From positions 5,002,647-5,066,646 of the forward strand of contig NC_087067.1 in NCBI RefSeq assembly GCF_963678635.1: a stretch of DNA of 64,000 nucleotides. Direction: 5' to 3'. Positions 32,601 to 45,814 of this stretch are shown piece after piece (within the stretch, counting starts at the first letter, position 1; each line of letters begins with the position of its first letter). The position numbers and the translations under genes are program-made. The notes under the pieces are model-generated. The model was not told the DNA's origin. It worked only from the letters and a program-made list of their open reading frames with translations, and ran no database searches. This DNA comes from Symsagittifera roscoffensis. Its lineage: Eukaryota; Xenacoelomorpha; Acoela; Convolutidae.

Positions 32601-35110
32601 AAAGTTTGTAATCGAAAACTAGAAGTTTTCACAAAGCTCTGACAAGCAATGGCAAGAATTCTCCTGTTTAAGGAAAAAATGAGTCGACAGAAGTTGCCTC
32701 AGGCATTTCAATACACTTTCAACTGTTTAAATTAGGTTCTTGAATTCCTCCTAGTAGAAAAAGTCTACTCAAGCAATGAAAGTTGTAAACTCTTTATAAA
32801 CTCATGCAACAACGAAGAAAGGACTCGACCTCTGAAAAACTGTTGAATTTTGAATTACTACTTTAGCTAGTAAACCCTTGAAGCAGTTGAAATGAAGATA
32901 AAACGTCTTTCGAATGGATTTTAAACAACCATCTCGCACAATCATTATTTTTAAAAACAAAAAGACAACATGTCCACTTTGAACCATTGGAGTTTTTGAA
33001 ATAGTTCAATTGTATTAAAAAAAAACACTGTCTATAAACTCAAGTCACCTAAAGTCATCCAAAAAAAAATAAATGGAATCTGGTATTGGTCTTATTTTAA
33101 GAAGAAAACAAACAATATCTTTTTTCGGCTCAGTTTAGTCTCTCTGAGTCTTTTTTAGGCATTAGTAGAGAAACAAGTCACAGCTCAAAATAGGAACCCC
33201 TCTCTAGAAATTGAATTGGCGACATAAAGTCATCCATGACAAACTAAATGCAATCTAAAAAGGTGTGTTTTTCAGCATAGTTCAGTCTCTCTGATTCTAT
33301 TTTAAGAACCAGACGGAAAAACCGTTGCAATTAAAAAAAAGAACCTTTCTCAAAAAGTGATTTGGCGACATAAGGTCATCCATGAATAACTTGAATGCAA
33401 TCTGGCACTGGTCTTTTTAAGAGAGCACAGCTAAAAAAAAAGTGCGTTTTTGGCAAAGTTCAGTTTCTCTGCATCGATTTTAGGAACCAGTAGAAAAACC
33501 AGTAGCACTTCCAAATAGGAACCCCTCTCTAGAAATTGAATTGGCGATATAAAGTCATCCAAGAGAAATTGAATGCAATCTGGCAATGGTCTAATTTTTG
33601 AGAAACAAAAAAAAATTTGTTTTTCTACTTTAAAAACCAGACGGAAAAACCGTTGCAATTAAAAATAGGAACCTTTCTCAAAAAGTGAATTAGCGACATA
33701 AAGTCATCCATGAAAAACTTGAATGCAATCTGGCACTGGTCTTTTTAAGAGAGCACAGCTAAAAAAAAATGTGCGTTTTTAGGCAAAATTCAGTCTCTCT
33801 GCATCTATTTTAGGAACCAGTAGAGAAATCAGTTGCACTTCAAAATAGGAATCCCTATCGAAAATTGAATTGGCAGCATAAAGTTATCCAGAAAAGTCTT
33901 GAATGCAATCTGGCACTGGTCTTTTTAAGAGAGCACAGCTAAAACAAAATGTGCGTTTTTAGGCAAAATTCAGTCTCTCTGCATCTGTTTTAGGAACCAG
34001 TAGAGAAATCAGTTGCACTTCAAAATAGGAATCCCTATCGAAAATTGAATTGGCGGCATAAAGTCATCCAGAAAAGTCTTGAATGCAATCTGATATTGGT
34101 CTTTGCAGGAGAGCAAAACATAAAATGTATGTTTTTGGCAAACTCAGTCTCTCTGCGTTTATTTTAGGTAGGGAAACCCATTTTCAAACAGGCTGAAGAA
34201 CAAATAAGTTCACTCTAAAAAAATCTAACGGAAATCCAGTTGATTTTCAAATAATTTAGTTCACAACAAGGAATTTTTTCTATCAAAATTCATCAAGACC
34301 AAGCAGACGAAAATGTTCTCTATCGTCAAACTTATCAGAAAATAAAATGCACTTTTATTTCAAGTAAACAGTAACAAGACTTTTCTATCATCATGTGTCA
34401 CAGGTGCTCTATAACGCCAAACAAAGTGTTTTCGCTTAACAAATGTAGAGAAAAAAAATTGATTTTTTTCGCACTTTTTTGTTTTTCACGTCGGGTAGCA
34501 AATAATACCAAATGCTCACTCTAAAAACAATTGTGTATCCTTAAATTGCGCATCGTCAGTTGCGTATCGTCAAATTTATCAGTGAGTACAGTGCTTTTTT
34601 TTAAGTAAAACAGTATCAAGAAATCCTCTGAGAAGAAAAACTCTACTCGTGCAGTGAAATTATTATGAGAGCAACGAAATTTTCACTCGTCCTCTTTAAA
34701 ATATGAAAAAATTTGTGAAAATGATTAACAAAAGAGATTGCTTGATAGATTTGAATATTCGAAACATCGTTTTCCGGACGAAAATTAAACAACTTTCACG
34801 CACAAACTTTTTTATAACCAAAAAGACAAAATTTCTACTTTCAACCACCTCAGGTCTTTTGAAGTTGTGTTTCTCAAAATGAGGATATTGAAGTAGTTCA
34901 TTTGTTGATATTAGTCTGCCAAACGATCGCTAATCTTCCATATGGGCTGATGACTAGAGTAAAAACAACAAAAAATTGTGCCTTTTCACGGTTGCTTTTC
35001 AAATTTGACTCGGTGTCATGAAGTCTTCCAAATGGTCTCAAGTACAATTTTGACGTAGATAGTTTAAAGTAACTGAAATGGAAAAATTTGTCAAAATTAA
35101 TAGCTGTTTT

Positions 35111-36313
35111 TTTTTTGTATTTAGCTAAGTATTTCACTATGTCTGACCTTGAAAGTGCACACTCCTTTGGAATGAAACTATCACCGTTTTTTAGCTCGCA
35201 TTTTATAGAAAATTTTAATAATACAGTCTTAGTTCGTATTCTTATATATTAATTTAAATAAGCTTAGTTTTTAGGGGCATACTATTTTAACATTTTAATA
35301 AGATAGAATCTGTCTAGGTACGTCTTCCTTTTCTTTTTTTTCAGTCAAACAAATTGATTTAGGTTTTTCTTTAAAAAAACCTAATTGTTTATTTAAAATT
35401 TAAAGAGCCCCTGTCATTGTGTAACTGATCTTAGATTAAATTTTTGCAATTTTTTCCCCATAAGTTTTTGGTTTTTTTTGTCAACAGGATCTACTAGAAG
35501 CCGAAAAGATAATGAAATGTTTTCAAAAACTTTTTTAAATATTTTTTAGCACAGCATGTTTCTTGCACCGAAGAAACATAAAAAAAATTCCTCAAAGTTT
35601 TGTACGTTTTCTCGTGTGTAGGATTCGAAAGTACTATTACTGGCTCTTCAGTAAACTGAATTTTTGCATTTTGTATAACAAAAAACTAGGATTTTAAAAA
35701 AAATAAATTCAATTCAATTCAATTATTCGATACAGTGAAGAAATACATACTTAATCACTCACTGCATCAGGATAGCTAGAACAGGCTTTTCAACCTAACA
35801 AGTAGCTACCCTCCGGGATAACTATCACAATTAAGTAACGACAACGGGTAAACAAATCAGAAAAAGTTGTCGACCAGCTGTACATTGTCTAAAATGTAAT
35901 TTCTTTTGAAAACCTTTAAAAATTTTGACAGCTGTTCTTGAGAGTAAATATCAAAAAGAATCATATAGTTTCATTTTTTTAAAATTTTTTCGGTGCAAGG
36001 CGGTTTAAGCTAAATGATTGTTTTATAGCTTTTTATTTTGTACGCGTTGCGCTCGCCCCTCTTTCTCCGCCCAAAATTAGACTAAAACATTTAAAAAAAA
36101 ACCTCGCACCAATTTTTCTCAGCACTGAGAAGCTTAGTTGAAAGTAGTTGTATGGAGTTCGAGTCACGATTACAAGCACATTCCGTAACCGAAACTGAAA
36201 TTTGAAAACGAAAAAAGTGCATGTTTGATTGAAATGCAGCTACTTAGCTCAGATTGATTGTAAAATGTTGCTTAAATGAACTGAAAAAGGATGTTTAAGG
36301 TCGTGTTCTGCTG
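35111..36313. other. Non-coding DNA upstream of the lectin gene
   Basis: No gene seen. A short run of ATTCA/TTCAA units lies at about 35700-35725, followed by less AT-rich sequence that may be a remnant of an older mobile element. I found no clear promoter for the downstream lectin exon. Confidence 0.4.
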
Positions 36314-36483
36314 ATGTGTTCATTGGTCTGCATCGGAGGTTTGAAAGGGTGGACTTGGCATTCTCTGACGACAGGATCATGTGGCTATTCTGACTGGATC
36401 CTTCTCGAAGGCAAATGTCACTTTATCAGTCCGAATTATTACCAGAAGCAGGAAGAGGCAGCAGCTTACTGTTCGAAATGGCG
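36314..36483 (+). CDS. C-type lectin-like gene, 5' coding exon (N-terminal half of the domain)
   Basis: The reading frame gives SCGYSDWILLEGKCHF..., then QEEAAAYCSKW: the C..dW....gkC pair and the alpha-1 helix ending in Cys that open a long-form C-type lectin domain. The domain would normally continue with a (A)K-hydrophobic-F-P-K word, which is exactly what opens the exon at 45454. Ending this exon at 36483 (after TGG CG) and joining to A at 45454 completes an Arg codon and keeps phase. The donor would be GTTCGT, which is GT but weak. The upstream end is uncertain: ATG at 36314 gives a 21-residue lead, or an acceptor (ACAG at 36371-36374) could join an unseen signal-peptide exon. Product: probably a secreted or surface carbohydrate-binding or lectin-like protein. 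Confidence 0.7.
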
Positions 36484-39400
36484 GTTCGTTCAAAATAATT
36501 TAAATAACACCAAGACCCTTTAACTTTTTCCTCGAGATGGCTTATGAACTGTGCGTTTGATCCCTGTGAACATGCTTTTGACTGCTGTTTTTAAGTGTAA
36601 TCTTCAAATAATTCAAACATTAAAACATACCGAAAACAACAAATCGTATTGAGAATACCTAGTTACTAAAAACAAACCAAGTGGATGAATTAGAAACAAT
36701 GAACAAAAGGAGAAATTCAACGCCACGAGCAGTTCGAAATTATCACACACTTTGCTAAATTGAAATCACCAATTTTTAAAGATATAAATTGTATGACCAT
36801 AACTTTTTTTGATGGCGACAACAAATTATTAAGTAATTTTGAAATTGCTCCGAAAAATTTTTTTGTTTTTTTTTCAGCCATTTCATTTTGTACTTACATT
36901 AAATTTTTCCAAAAAAAAAAGCAAATTTTAATTTTTTGTGTGCATAATTTAATCCTGGATAGACCAATGTTAGGTTTTTTTTTCGACGTTTGGCTTTTTT
37001 CAAAAACGTTTCAAACTCCTATTGCTTCTGTGTGGCATGTTTATGTTTGCCTTGATCAATATCTAGTAATTTAAAACATCAAATTTCAAAAATTATCATC
37101 TTCGGAAGTTTTTGACAAAATTTGAAAAAATCATGCTCTCAGGATATCTTTTGTAAAAGGAAACTTTTATAAAATTCAGGTCGCTTCCAATGCATTTTAA
37201 TGGGAGACTGTCAAATTTTTGATGACTCTAAATTTGAGTAACCAAAGTTTTTGTTACCTCTGATGATTTACGAACACAGCCCAAAAACTTCTAACCTAAA
37301 AAACCTTTAATTTTGGTTTTCGGGAAAATGCTAGTCATACATTTTCCATATATGAAAAATCAAAAGTCATGGACTTTTCATGCAACCTTCTCTGTACCTA
37401 TGGAAAAAAAATCGAAAAGTGCATGCTTAGAATTTTTCTATAATGAAAATTGTTTGATTAGGATTGGTCAACATGGGAAAGTTGCAAAATAAGAGATACA
37501 CATGAGGTGATGTAACAACCAATTTTGAGCCTCCTGTCGGGTTCGAAAATCGGCGTAGTGCGGTCCATGAGTTTGAGTTCTCGTTGTTTTATGATTTGAG
37601 TCCAGAACCAAGGGCCCAATTTTATATCAATTTCAGATCGATTATTTTAAATTGCTTCAATATTTTCATTATGAATCAGGGAGCATACGAAAAAAAGAAA
37701 GCGAGAGAAAACTTCATGCATTGTAGATAATCTATGAAAAAATTAGGAGACAGAAAAGCTTACGATTAATGCTTAAAAAAGGTTGACTCTTATTATTTTA
37801 CGATTGGTGCTAAAGAAAAAAGATGGTTATGATATTTAGTTTACCTTGCAGATGAAAAATTGCTAGTATACTTGAACCTCATTGAAAAATTGTTGTCTAA
37901 AAGTTTTTCTAAGGAGGTTTATTAAAAAAATTTTAGTCATCATGAAACTTATGAATAAAAAAACAACAGACATGCAAATACTTTAAAAGATCGTCTGAAA
38001 AAAAAATCTAGTCATCAGCTTCAGAAGTGCAGGCATGCAAATACAACAACAGACATGCATATACATTCGAATACCGTATGAAAAAAATTATTGTCATCGA
38101 TTTCATACATGCAGCTTTTGAAAAAAAAAACTATAGACATGCAAACCCATTCATGGATCGTATAAAAATAAACTAGTCATCGACTTCATACATGAAGCTT
38201 ATCAAAAAAACCACAGATTTGCAAACATACTCATGAATCCAATAAAAACAATCTAGTCAACGTCTTAAAACATGAAGCTTATGAAAAAACAACAGACATG
38301 CAAACACATTAATTGATCGTGAGAAAAAAATGTAGTCATCGACTTCATAGATGCACTTTACGAAAAAAAAAAGACATGCAAAATCATTCATGGATCGTAT
38401 GAACAAAAATCTAGACATCGAGTTCATACATGTAGTTTTGAAGAAAAAAAACAAACATGTATATAAATTCATAGATCGTAAGAAGAAAATAAATCTAGTT
38501 ATCGACTCCATATATGAAGCTAATAAAAAAAGTAGCAGACTTGCGAGTACATTCACGGATCGTTTGAAAAAAAGTTTAGTCACCGACATCATACATGAAG
38601 CTTATGAAAAAAACCACAGATATGCAAATATATTCATGATTCTTATGCAAACAATGTAGTCATCGTCCTAATACATGAAGCTTATGAAAAAACAACAGAC
38701 CATCAAACACATTCATAGACCGTATGAAAAAAAAACAGGCATCAATTTTTTACATAAAGCGTAAGACAAAAAACCACACACATGCAAAGACGTTTATGGA
38801 TCATATGATAAAACATCTAGTCATCACTTCATACCAAAAGCTAAAGAAAAAAAAACAAAAGACATGCGAGAACAATCATAGATGGTATGAAAAAAATTTA
38901 GTCATCGACTTCATCAATGAATCTGATGAAAAAAAAACAACTGATATGCAAATGCATTCATGATCATATGAAAAAAAAACCGAAAAAAATCTTCTCATTG
39001 ACTTCATACATGAAACTAATAAAAAACAACAGACTCGCAAATATATTCATTGATAGTGTTAACAAAAACATTTGGTCATTGACTTCATACATGGACTAAG
39101 AACAAAACAACATATGCAAATACATTCATGAAACCTTTGAAAAAAATCTAGTAATCGACTGCATATATGAAGCTATTGAAAAAAATCAAGAGCCCTGCAA
39201 AAGAATTCATGTGTAACAGATTAAATGGAAAAAAATAGTCATCAAGAAATTTTTTTTACATGAAGCTAAAAACAAAAATGTATGCAAATACATTTATGGA
39301 TGGTTTGATAAAAACATCTAGTTATCGACTTCATACCAGAAGCTAATGAAAAAAAAACAAAAGACATGCAGGTGCATTCATTGGTGGTATGAAAAAAATG

Positions 39401-42400
39401 TAGTAATCGACTTCATACTTGAAGCTAATGAAAAAAAAACAACTGATATGCAAATGCAATCATGATCATATGAAAAAACGAAAAAAATCTAATCATCGAC
39501 TTACATGAAGCTAATAAAAAAAACAACAGACATGCAAAAGAATCCATGGATCGTAAGAACAAAATTTCTAGATAGCAACTTCATACATAAAATTTTTGAA
39601 AAAAAAGACATGCAAACACATTGGTGAATTGTATAAAAATTTCTCACCATAATTTTCATACTTGCAGCTTATGAAAAAAAAACAGATATGCAAATAATTT
39701 CATTGATTGTGTTAACAAATACATCTGGTCATTGAATTCATTCATGCAGCTAAAAACAGAACAACAGATATGTAATTACATTCATGAATCCTATGAAAAA
39801 ATGTAGTCATCGACTTCATACATGATGCTAATGAAAAAATCAACAGCCATTCAAAAGAATTCATGGTTCGTAAAAACAAAAAAATCTAGACATCGACTTC
39901 ATACTTGTAGTTTATGAAAAAAAAACAACAGACATGCAAACACGTTCGTGAATCATATGAAAAACTCTAACCATCCTTTTCTTACATGCAGCTTATGAAA
40001 AAAACAACAGACATGCAAATGTATTCGTTGACTGTGTTAACAAAAACATCTGGTCATTGATTTCATATATGGAGCTAAAAGCAAAACAACAGATATGCGA
40101 AAACATTCATGAATCCCATGAAAAAATCTAGTCATCGACTTCAGACATGAAGATAATGAAAAAATCAACAGACATGCAAAAAAATTCATGGATCGTATTA
40201 ACAAAAAATCTAGACATCAATTTCATACATGCAGCTTATGAAAAAAAAAGAGACATAAATACAAACACATTCACGCAAACACATAGATGCAGCTAAACAC
40301 AAAACAACAGATAGGTAAATACATTCATGAATCCTGTGAAAAAATCATGAAGCTTATGAAAAAAAAACAGACATGAAAAATTTTCATGGATCGTATGAAA
40401 AAATCTAGTCAACGACTTCATCCATGAGGCTTATGAAAAACAGCAGACTTGCAAAGACCTTTTTGATCGCATGAAAAAAAATTCTAGTCGTCGACTTCAT
40501 ACATAAAGCTTACGAAAAAGAACAGACATAAAAAAAACTTTCGTGGATTGTGTGAAAAAATGTTAGACAATGTATGACATATCAAATAAAACGACTAGAC
40601 AACGACTTCATACAAGAAGCGTATGAGAAAAAAACAAGAGACGTGCAAATACATTTATGGATCGTCTGAAAAAAAATCTAGTCAACGACTTCATACATGA
40701 AGCTAAAAACAACAACAGACATGCAAACACTTTCATAGATCTTATCAAAAAAATCTAGTCATCGGCTTCATACATGAAGCTAATGGAAAAACAAAACACA
40801 TGCAAATATCTTCATAGATCGTATGAAAAAAAAATCTAGTCAACGACTCATGCATGAAGCTTATGGAAAAAAACCAACCTGAAAAAACATTCAAAGATCG
40901 TATGAGAAAAACATCTAGTCAACGACTTCATACATGGAGCTTATGAAAAAATCAACAGATATGCAAATGCAATTCTGGATCAATTGAAAAAATATCTAGT
41001 CATCGACTTCGTATATGAAGCTAATGAAAAACAAGCAAAGACATGCAAACAAATTCATAGATCGTAAGGAAAAAGATTTGGTCAGCGACTTTATTCATGA
41101 AGCTTATAAAGAAAAACAACAGACATGCAAACACTTTCATAGATCTTATCAAAAAAATCTAGTCATCGGCTTCATACATGAAGCTAATGGAAAAACAAAA
41201 GACATGCAATACATTCATAGATAGTATAAGAAACTAGTCATCGACTTCATACATGAAGCTTAGGAGAAAAGCAACAGACATAATAATACATTTATTAATC
41301 GTATGAAAAAGCATCCAGTCAGCGACTTCATACATGAAGCTAATGAAAAAAAAGCTAATATGCAAACTCATTCATGATCATATGAAAAAAAAAGAAAAAA
41401 AATATAATCATTGACTTCATACATGAAGCTTATGAAAAAGACAAGAGACATGCAAAAGATTTCATGGATTCTATGAACAAAAAATCTAGAAAATGACTTC
41501 ATACTTCTAGTTTTTGAAAAAAAAACACACAAGCGAACATATTCATGGATCGTATGAAAAAAAATCTTGTCATCGAATTCATCCATGAGGCTTATGAAGA
41601 AAAATTTTTCATGCAAATACCTTCATAGACCGTATGAAAAAAAATCTAATCATTTACTTCACACATAACTCTTAAAAAAACAGACATGAAAAAAAAAATC
41701 CTGAATCGTCTGAAAAAAGGTCTAGTCAACGACTTCATACATGAAACTCATGAGAAAAAAACATGCAAATACAATTACGGTTCGTATGAAAAAAAAAACA
41801 AGTCAACGACTTCATACAGGGAGCTTATGAAAAAAAAAAACAGACAGGAAAAAACATTCATGGATCGTTGAAAAAAATATCTAGTCAACGGCTTCATACA
41901 TGAAACTAAGGAAAAAACAACAGATATAGCAAATGCATTCAAGGATCAAATGAAAAAAAAAACATCTAGTCATCGACTTCATACATGCAGTTTATGAAAA
42001 AAAACAGATATGTATACACATTCGTTGGTCGTATTAAATAAGTTCTAGTCATTCACTCCATACTTAAACCTTATGAATAAACAACAAGCACGCAAAACTT
42101 ATTTGGATCGTATGAAAAAAAAACATATAGTCAACGATTTCATACATGAAGCTAAACAAAATACAACAGACATGCAAATACCTTCATCGGCTATATAAAA
42201 AAAATATAGTCATCGACTTCATACATGAATTTTAAAAAAAAACTAGAAATGAAAACAGATTCATGGATCGTTTGAAAAAAGTATCTAACCAACGACTTCA
42301 TACATGAAGCGAATGAAAAAACAACAGACATGCATACACCTTCATAAATTGTGTGAAAAAAATCTGGTCAACGACTTGATAGATGAAGCTTATGGAAAAA

Positions 42401-45400
42401 AACAGACATGAAAAAACATTCAGGGATTGTATAAAGAACTAGTCAACGAATTCAAACATGAGGCTTATGAAACAAAAACAACAGATATGCACAGATATGA
42501 AAATGCATTCATGATTATATGAAAAAAAAACATCTAATCATTGTCTTCATATATGAAGCTAATGAAAAAATCAAATAAACTCAAATAAATTCATGGATCG
42601 TATGAAAAAATCTAGTCACTGACTTCATACATATTGTTTATGAAAAGAAACAACAGACAAGTAAACATATTCGTGGATCGTATGAAAAAAAGATCTAGTC
42701 AACGACTTCAGACTAGAAGCTAAAGAGAAAACAACAGGCATGCATATACATTCACGGATCATATTAGAAATACACAGTCATCTATGTTATGCATGAAGCT
42801 AATGAAAAAAGCAACAGACATTCAAATACAATTATGGATCGTATAAAAGACTTATCTGGTCATCGACGTCATACATGAAGCTAATGAGAAACCACCATAT
42901 ATGCATATACATTCACGGATCGTGTGAAAAATATACTTAGTCAACGACGTCATACTTGAAGCTGAGGAAAAAAGCAACAGACATGCATATACACTTATGG
43001 ATCTAATGAAAAATCATCTAGTCATCGAATTCATACATTAAGCTAATGAAACAAGCAACAGACTTGCATATACTTTCACAGACCGTATGAAAAAAATACT
43101 TAGTCATCGACGTCATACATGCAGCTGATAAAAAGCAACAGACATGCATTTACATCCATGGATTGTATGATACAAACATCTAGTCATCGATGTCATACAT
43201 GAAACTTATGAAAAAAGCAACAGAAATGCATATACATTCATGGATCGTATGAAACAAATATCTAGTCATCGACTTCATACATGAAGCTAAAGAAAAAAAA
43301 CAACAGACTTGCATGTACATTCATGGATTGTATGATACACATACCTAGTTTTTGAAGTCTTACTTGAAGCTACTGAAAAACCAACATACATGCGTATACA
43401 TTATTGAATCGTAAGAAAAAGAAACATCTAGTCATCGATTTCAAACTTGAGGCTTATAAAAAAATCAACAGATATGCATATGCATTTATGGATCATTTAA
43501 AAAAAATTATCTAGTCATCGACTTCGTATATGAAGCTAATGAAAAAAAAACAACATACATGCAAACAAATTCATAGATCGTATGGGAAAATAATTGGTCG
43601 GCGACTTTATTCATGAAGCTTAAAAGGAAAAGCTACAGACATTCATATACATTTATGGATTGTATGAAAGACTTATCTAGTCATCGACTTCGTACATGAA
43701 GCTCATGAAAAAAGTAACAAACATGCTTATACATTGTTTGGTCATATAAAAAACATCTAGTTATCGACCTCATGCATCAAGCCAAAGAAAAAATGCAACA
43801 AATATGCATATACATTCATGGATCGTATGAAAAAAAAACATCCAGTCATTGACCTCATACATGAGGCTAATGAAAAAACAAGAAACATGCATATTTTTTC
43901 ATGGATCGTATGAAATAACATCTAGTCTTCGACGTTATACATGAAGCTACTGTAAAAAAAATCAACATACATGCATATAAGTTCAAGGATCGTATGAAAC
44001 AAATATCTAGTCATCGAAGTCATGCATGAAGCTAATGAAAAAAAAAGAAACAGACCTGCATATGCATTTACGGATCGTTTGAGAAAAAACATCTAGTCAT
44101 CGAAGTCATACATGAAGCTGAAGAAAACAGCAGAAGACATGCATATACATTCATGGATCGTATGAAACAACAATTGTCATCAACATCACACTTGGAGCTA
44201 ATGAAAAAAATAACAGACATGCATAAACATTCATGGATCGTATGAAACAAATACCTAGTCATGGAAGTCATACATTAAGCTATTGTAAAAGACAACAGGC
44301 ATGCATATACTTTCATGGATCGTATGAAAAAAATATTTAGTCATGGAAGTCATACATAAAGCTATTGTAAAAGACAACAGGCATGCATAAACATTCATGG
44401 ATCGTATGAAACAAATATCTAGTCATGGAAGTCATACATTAAGCTAATGAAAAAAGCAACAGACATGCATATACACTTACGGATCGTATGAGAAAAAACA
44501 TCTAGTCATCGAAGTCATACATGAAGCTAAAGAAAAAATGTAGATATATATGCATATACATTCAAAGATCGTATGAAACAAATATCTAGTCATCAACTTC
44601 ATACATGGAGCTAATGAAAAATTATATATATAAATGCATATACTTTCATGGATCTTATGAAACAAATATCTAGTCATCGAAGTCATACACGAAGCTAATG
44701 AAAAAATTTACAGACATGCATAAACATTCATGGATCGTATGAAACAAATATCTAGTCATGGAAGTCTTACATTAAGCTATTGTAAAAAACAATAGGCATG
44801 CATATACATTCATGGATCGTATGAAACAAATATCTAGTCATGGAAGTCATACATTAAGCTATTGTAAAAAGCAACTGGCATGCATATACATTCATGGATC
44901 GTATGAAAAAAATATCTAGTCATCGAAGTCATTTATGAAGCTGATGAAAAAAAGAAACAGATATGCATATACATTTAAAGATCGTATGAAAAAAAAACAT
45001 CTAGTCATCGACTTCGTACACGAAGCTAAGGAAAAAAGCAACAGTCATAACTATACAATCATGGATTGTAAGAAAAAAAATCTGGAAGTCTAAGTTCAGA
45101 CTTCTATCCTGACAAAATCAAGTGAAACATAAAATCAATCTATTTAAGTCATGCCGCAATTTAGTACATGTAAACGCTCAAAATTCGTAGTTTTTTTATC
45201 CAAATGAAAGAACTTTTTTGGTCACTAAAGGGTTCTGTGTGAAAAAATAAGCTAATTTAGATGGAATTTATCCATAAACAGTTTATATGTGAAATTAAAT
45301 TCAATTAACAATTGAGTTTTCTACATGTGGGAAAACTTTTAAGTTTGGGGCTGTAGAACACAATCTTCTAAGTGGAACTCCAGAACAACTGACTTGCATT

Positions 45401-45453
45401 AAGGGAAAAAAGTGTTGGAAAATTAGAATTTGTTGGAAAATTAGAATATTCAG
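36484..45453 (+). other. 8,970-bp intron of the lectin-like gene
   Basis: Bounded by GT at 36484-36485 and AG at 45452-45453 (TATTCAG). It is filled by AT-rich non-coding sequence (36.5-37.9 kb) and the about 80-bp satellite (about 37.9-45.1 kb). The inference rests on the two exons carrying complementary halves of one domain with matching phase. Confidence 0.6.
37910..45090. repeat. About 80-bp satellite array, on the order of 90 units
   Basis: Each unit reads roughly CATGAAGCTAATGAAAAAAC, then AACAGACATGCAAATACATT, then CATGGATCGTATGAAAAAAA, then TCTAGTCATCGACTTCATA. Spacing between successive CTAGTCATCGACTTCATA words is about 79-83 bp. Units on the left use ATGCAAATACATTCATG; units from about 42.7 kb on use ATGCATATACATTCATGG with GAAGTCATACAT or GACGTCAT, so the array has at least two zones. 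Short open frames inside it are just the repeat translated (FIHEAYEK, FIDR and similar). Confidence 0.95.
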
Positions 45454-45814
45454 AGCCAAAATGTTCACGCCCAAAGAAAAAGAGACGGGGCGCTTTGCAG
45501 TTGACTTCGTGAAAATGCAAAAAACAAACAAAGCGCAATATGTTTGGACAAGCTGGAAAATAGAACCCGAGTCTGTCAACAATGGAAAAGGACTCGTGAT
45601 CAAAAGTTCTTCCCGCTCCGACTGGGTGTGGCCCGAGAATATGTGGATGCCTAAAACAGGAGAGCCACACTCTTTAAACGGAGGAATAATACAGGATGAT
45701 TATCATCGAGAGCTGTGTGTCGTAATGGGGAAACACGGGGCTGCTGATATCATGTGTGGAGACGCATTGGTGTGGTGGCGACAACATGTGTATGCCCTCT
45801 GCACATACGACTGA
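45454..45814 (+). CDS. C-type lectin-like gene, 3' coding exon (C-terminal half of the domain)
   Basis: Starts after TATTCAG and reads AKMFTPKEKETGRF..., YVWTSWKIEP, DWVWPENMWMP, GEPHSLNG, HRELCVVMG, IMCGDALVWW, YALCTYD and stop. The order (a W-containing strand, a GEP word, E-x-C, a second Cys, and a terminal Y-x-L-C) is that of the second half of a C-type lectin domain. The Ca-binding EPN triplet is EPH here and the WND triplet is not visible, so classical Ca-dependent sugar binding may be altered. Together with the 5' exon it supplies six conserved cysteines, as in long-form domains. The stop at 45812-45814 directly follows the domain, so the protein ends there. Confidence 0.8.

Larger units (their letters stand above)
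26480..35110. repeat. Degenerate tandem array, 1.5-3 kb units containing about 178-bp repeats
   Basis: Landmarks recur in the same order: a CAAACTTATCAGTGAGTAAA-like segment (28490, 31480, 34320; a looser version near 26890), a GACTGCATACATTTTGAAATC segment (about 27017, 28698, 31720), and a GTCCACTTTGAACCAT segment (27571, 30211, 32971). In between are many copies of an about 178-bp repeat marked by TCAGTCTCTCTGCATC and CGACATAAAGTCATCCA (for example at 31122, 31299, 33791, 33971 and 34144). This gives roughly four large units, the last one partial. No long coding frame is present, so it looks like repeated duplication of a non-coding or 5'-exon-bearing segment. Confidence 0.8.

Noticed and set aside
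38257-44686. Many 60-111-codon frames in the satellite
   Set aside because: They are the about 80-bp repeat translated; the unit is not a multiple of three and the frames break at random.
37910-45090. CRISPR array
   Set aside because: Units are about 80 bp with variation spread throughout and no distinct repeat/spacer pattern; the context is eukaryotic.
45301-45670. Two antisense 100-codon frames over the lectin exon
   Set aside because: Shadows of the sense exon, with no recognisable content.
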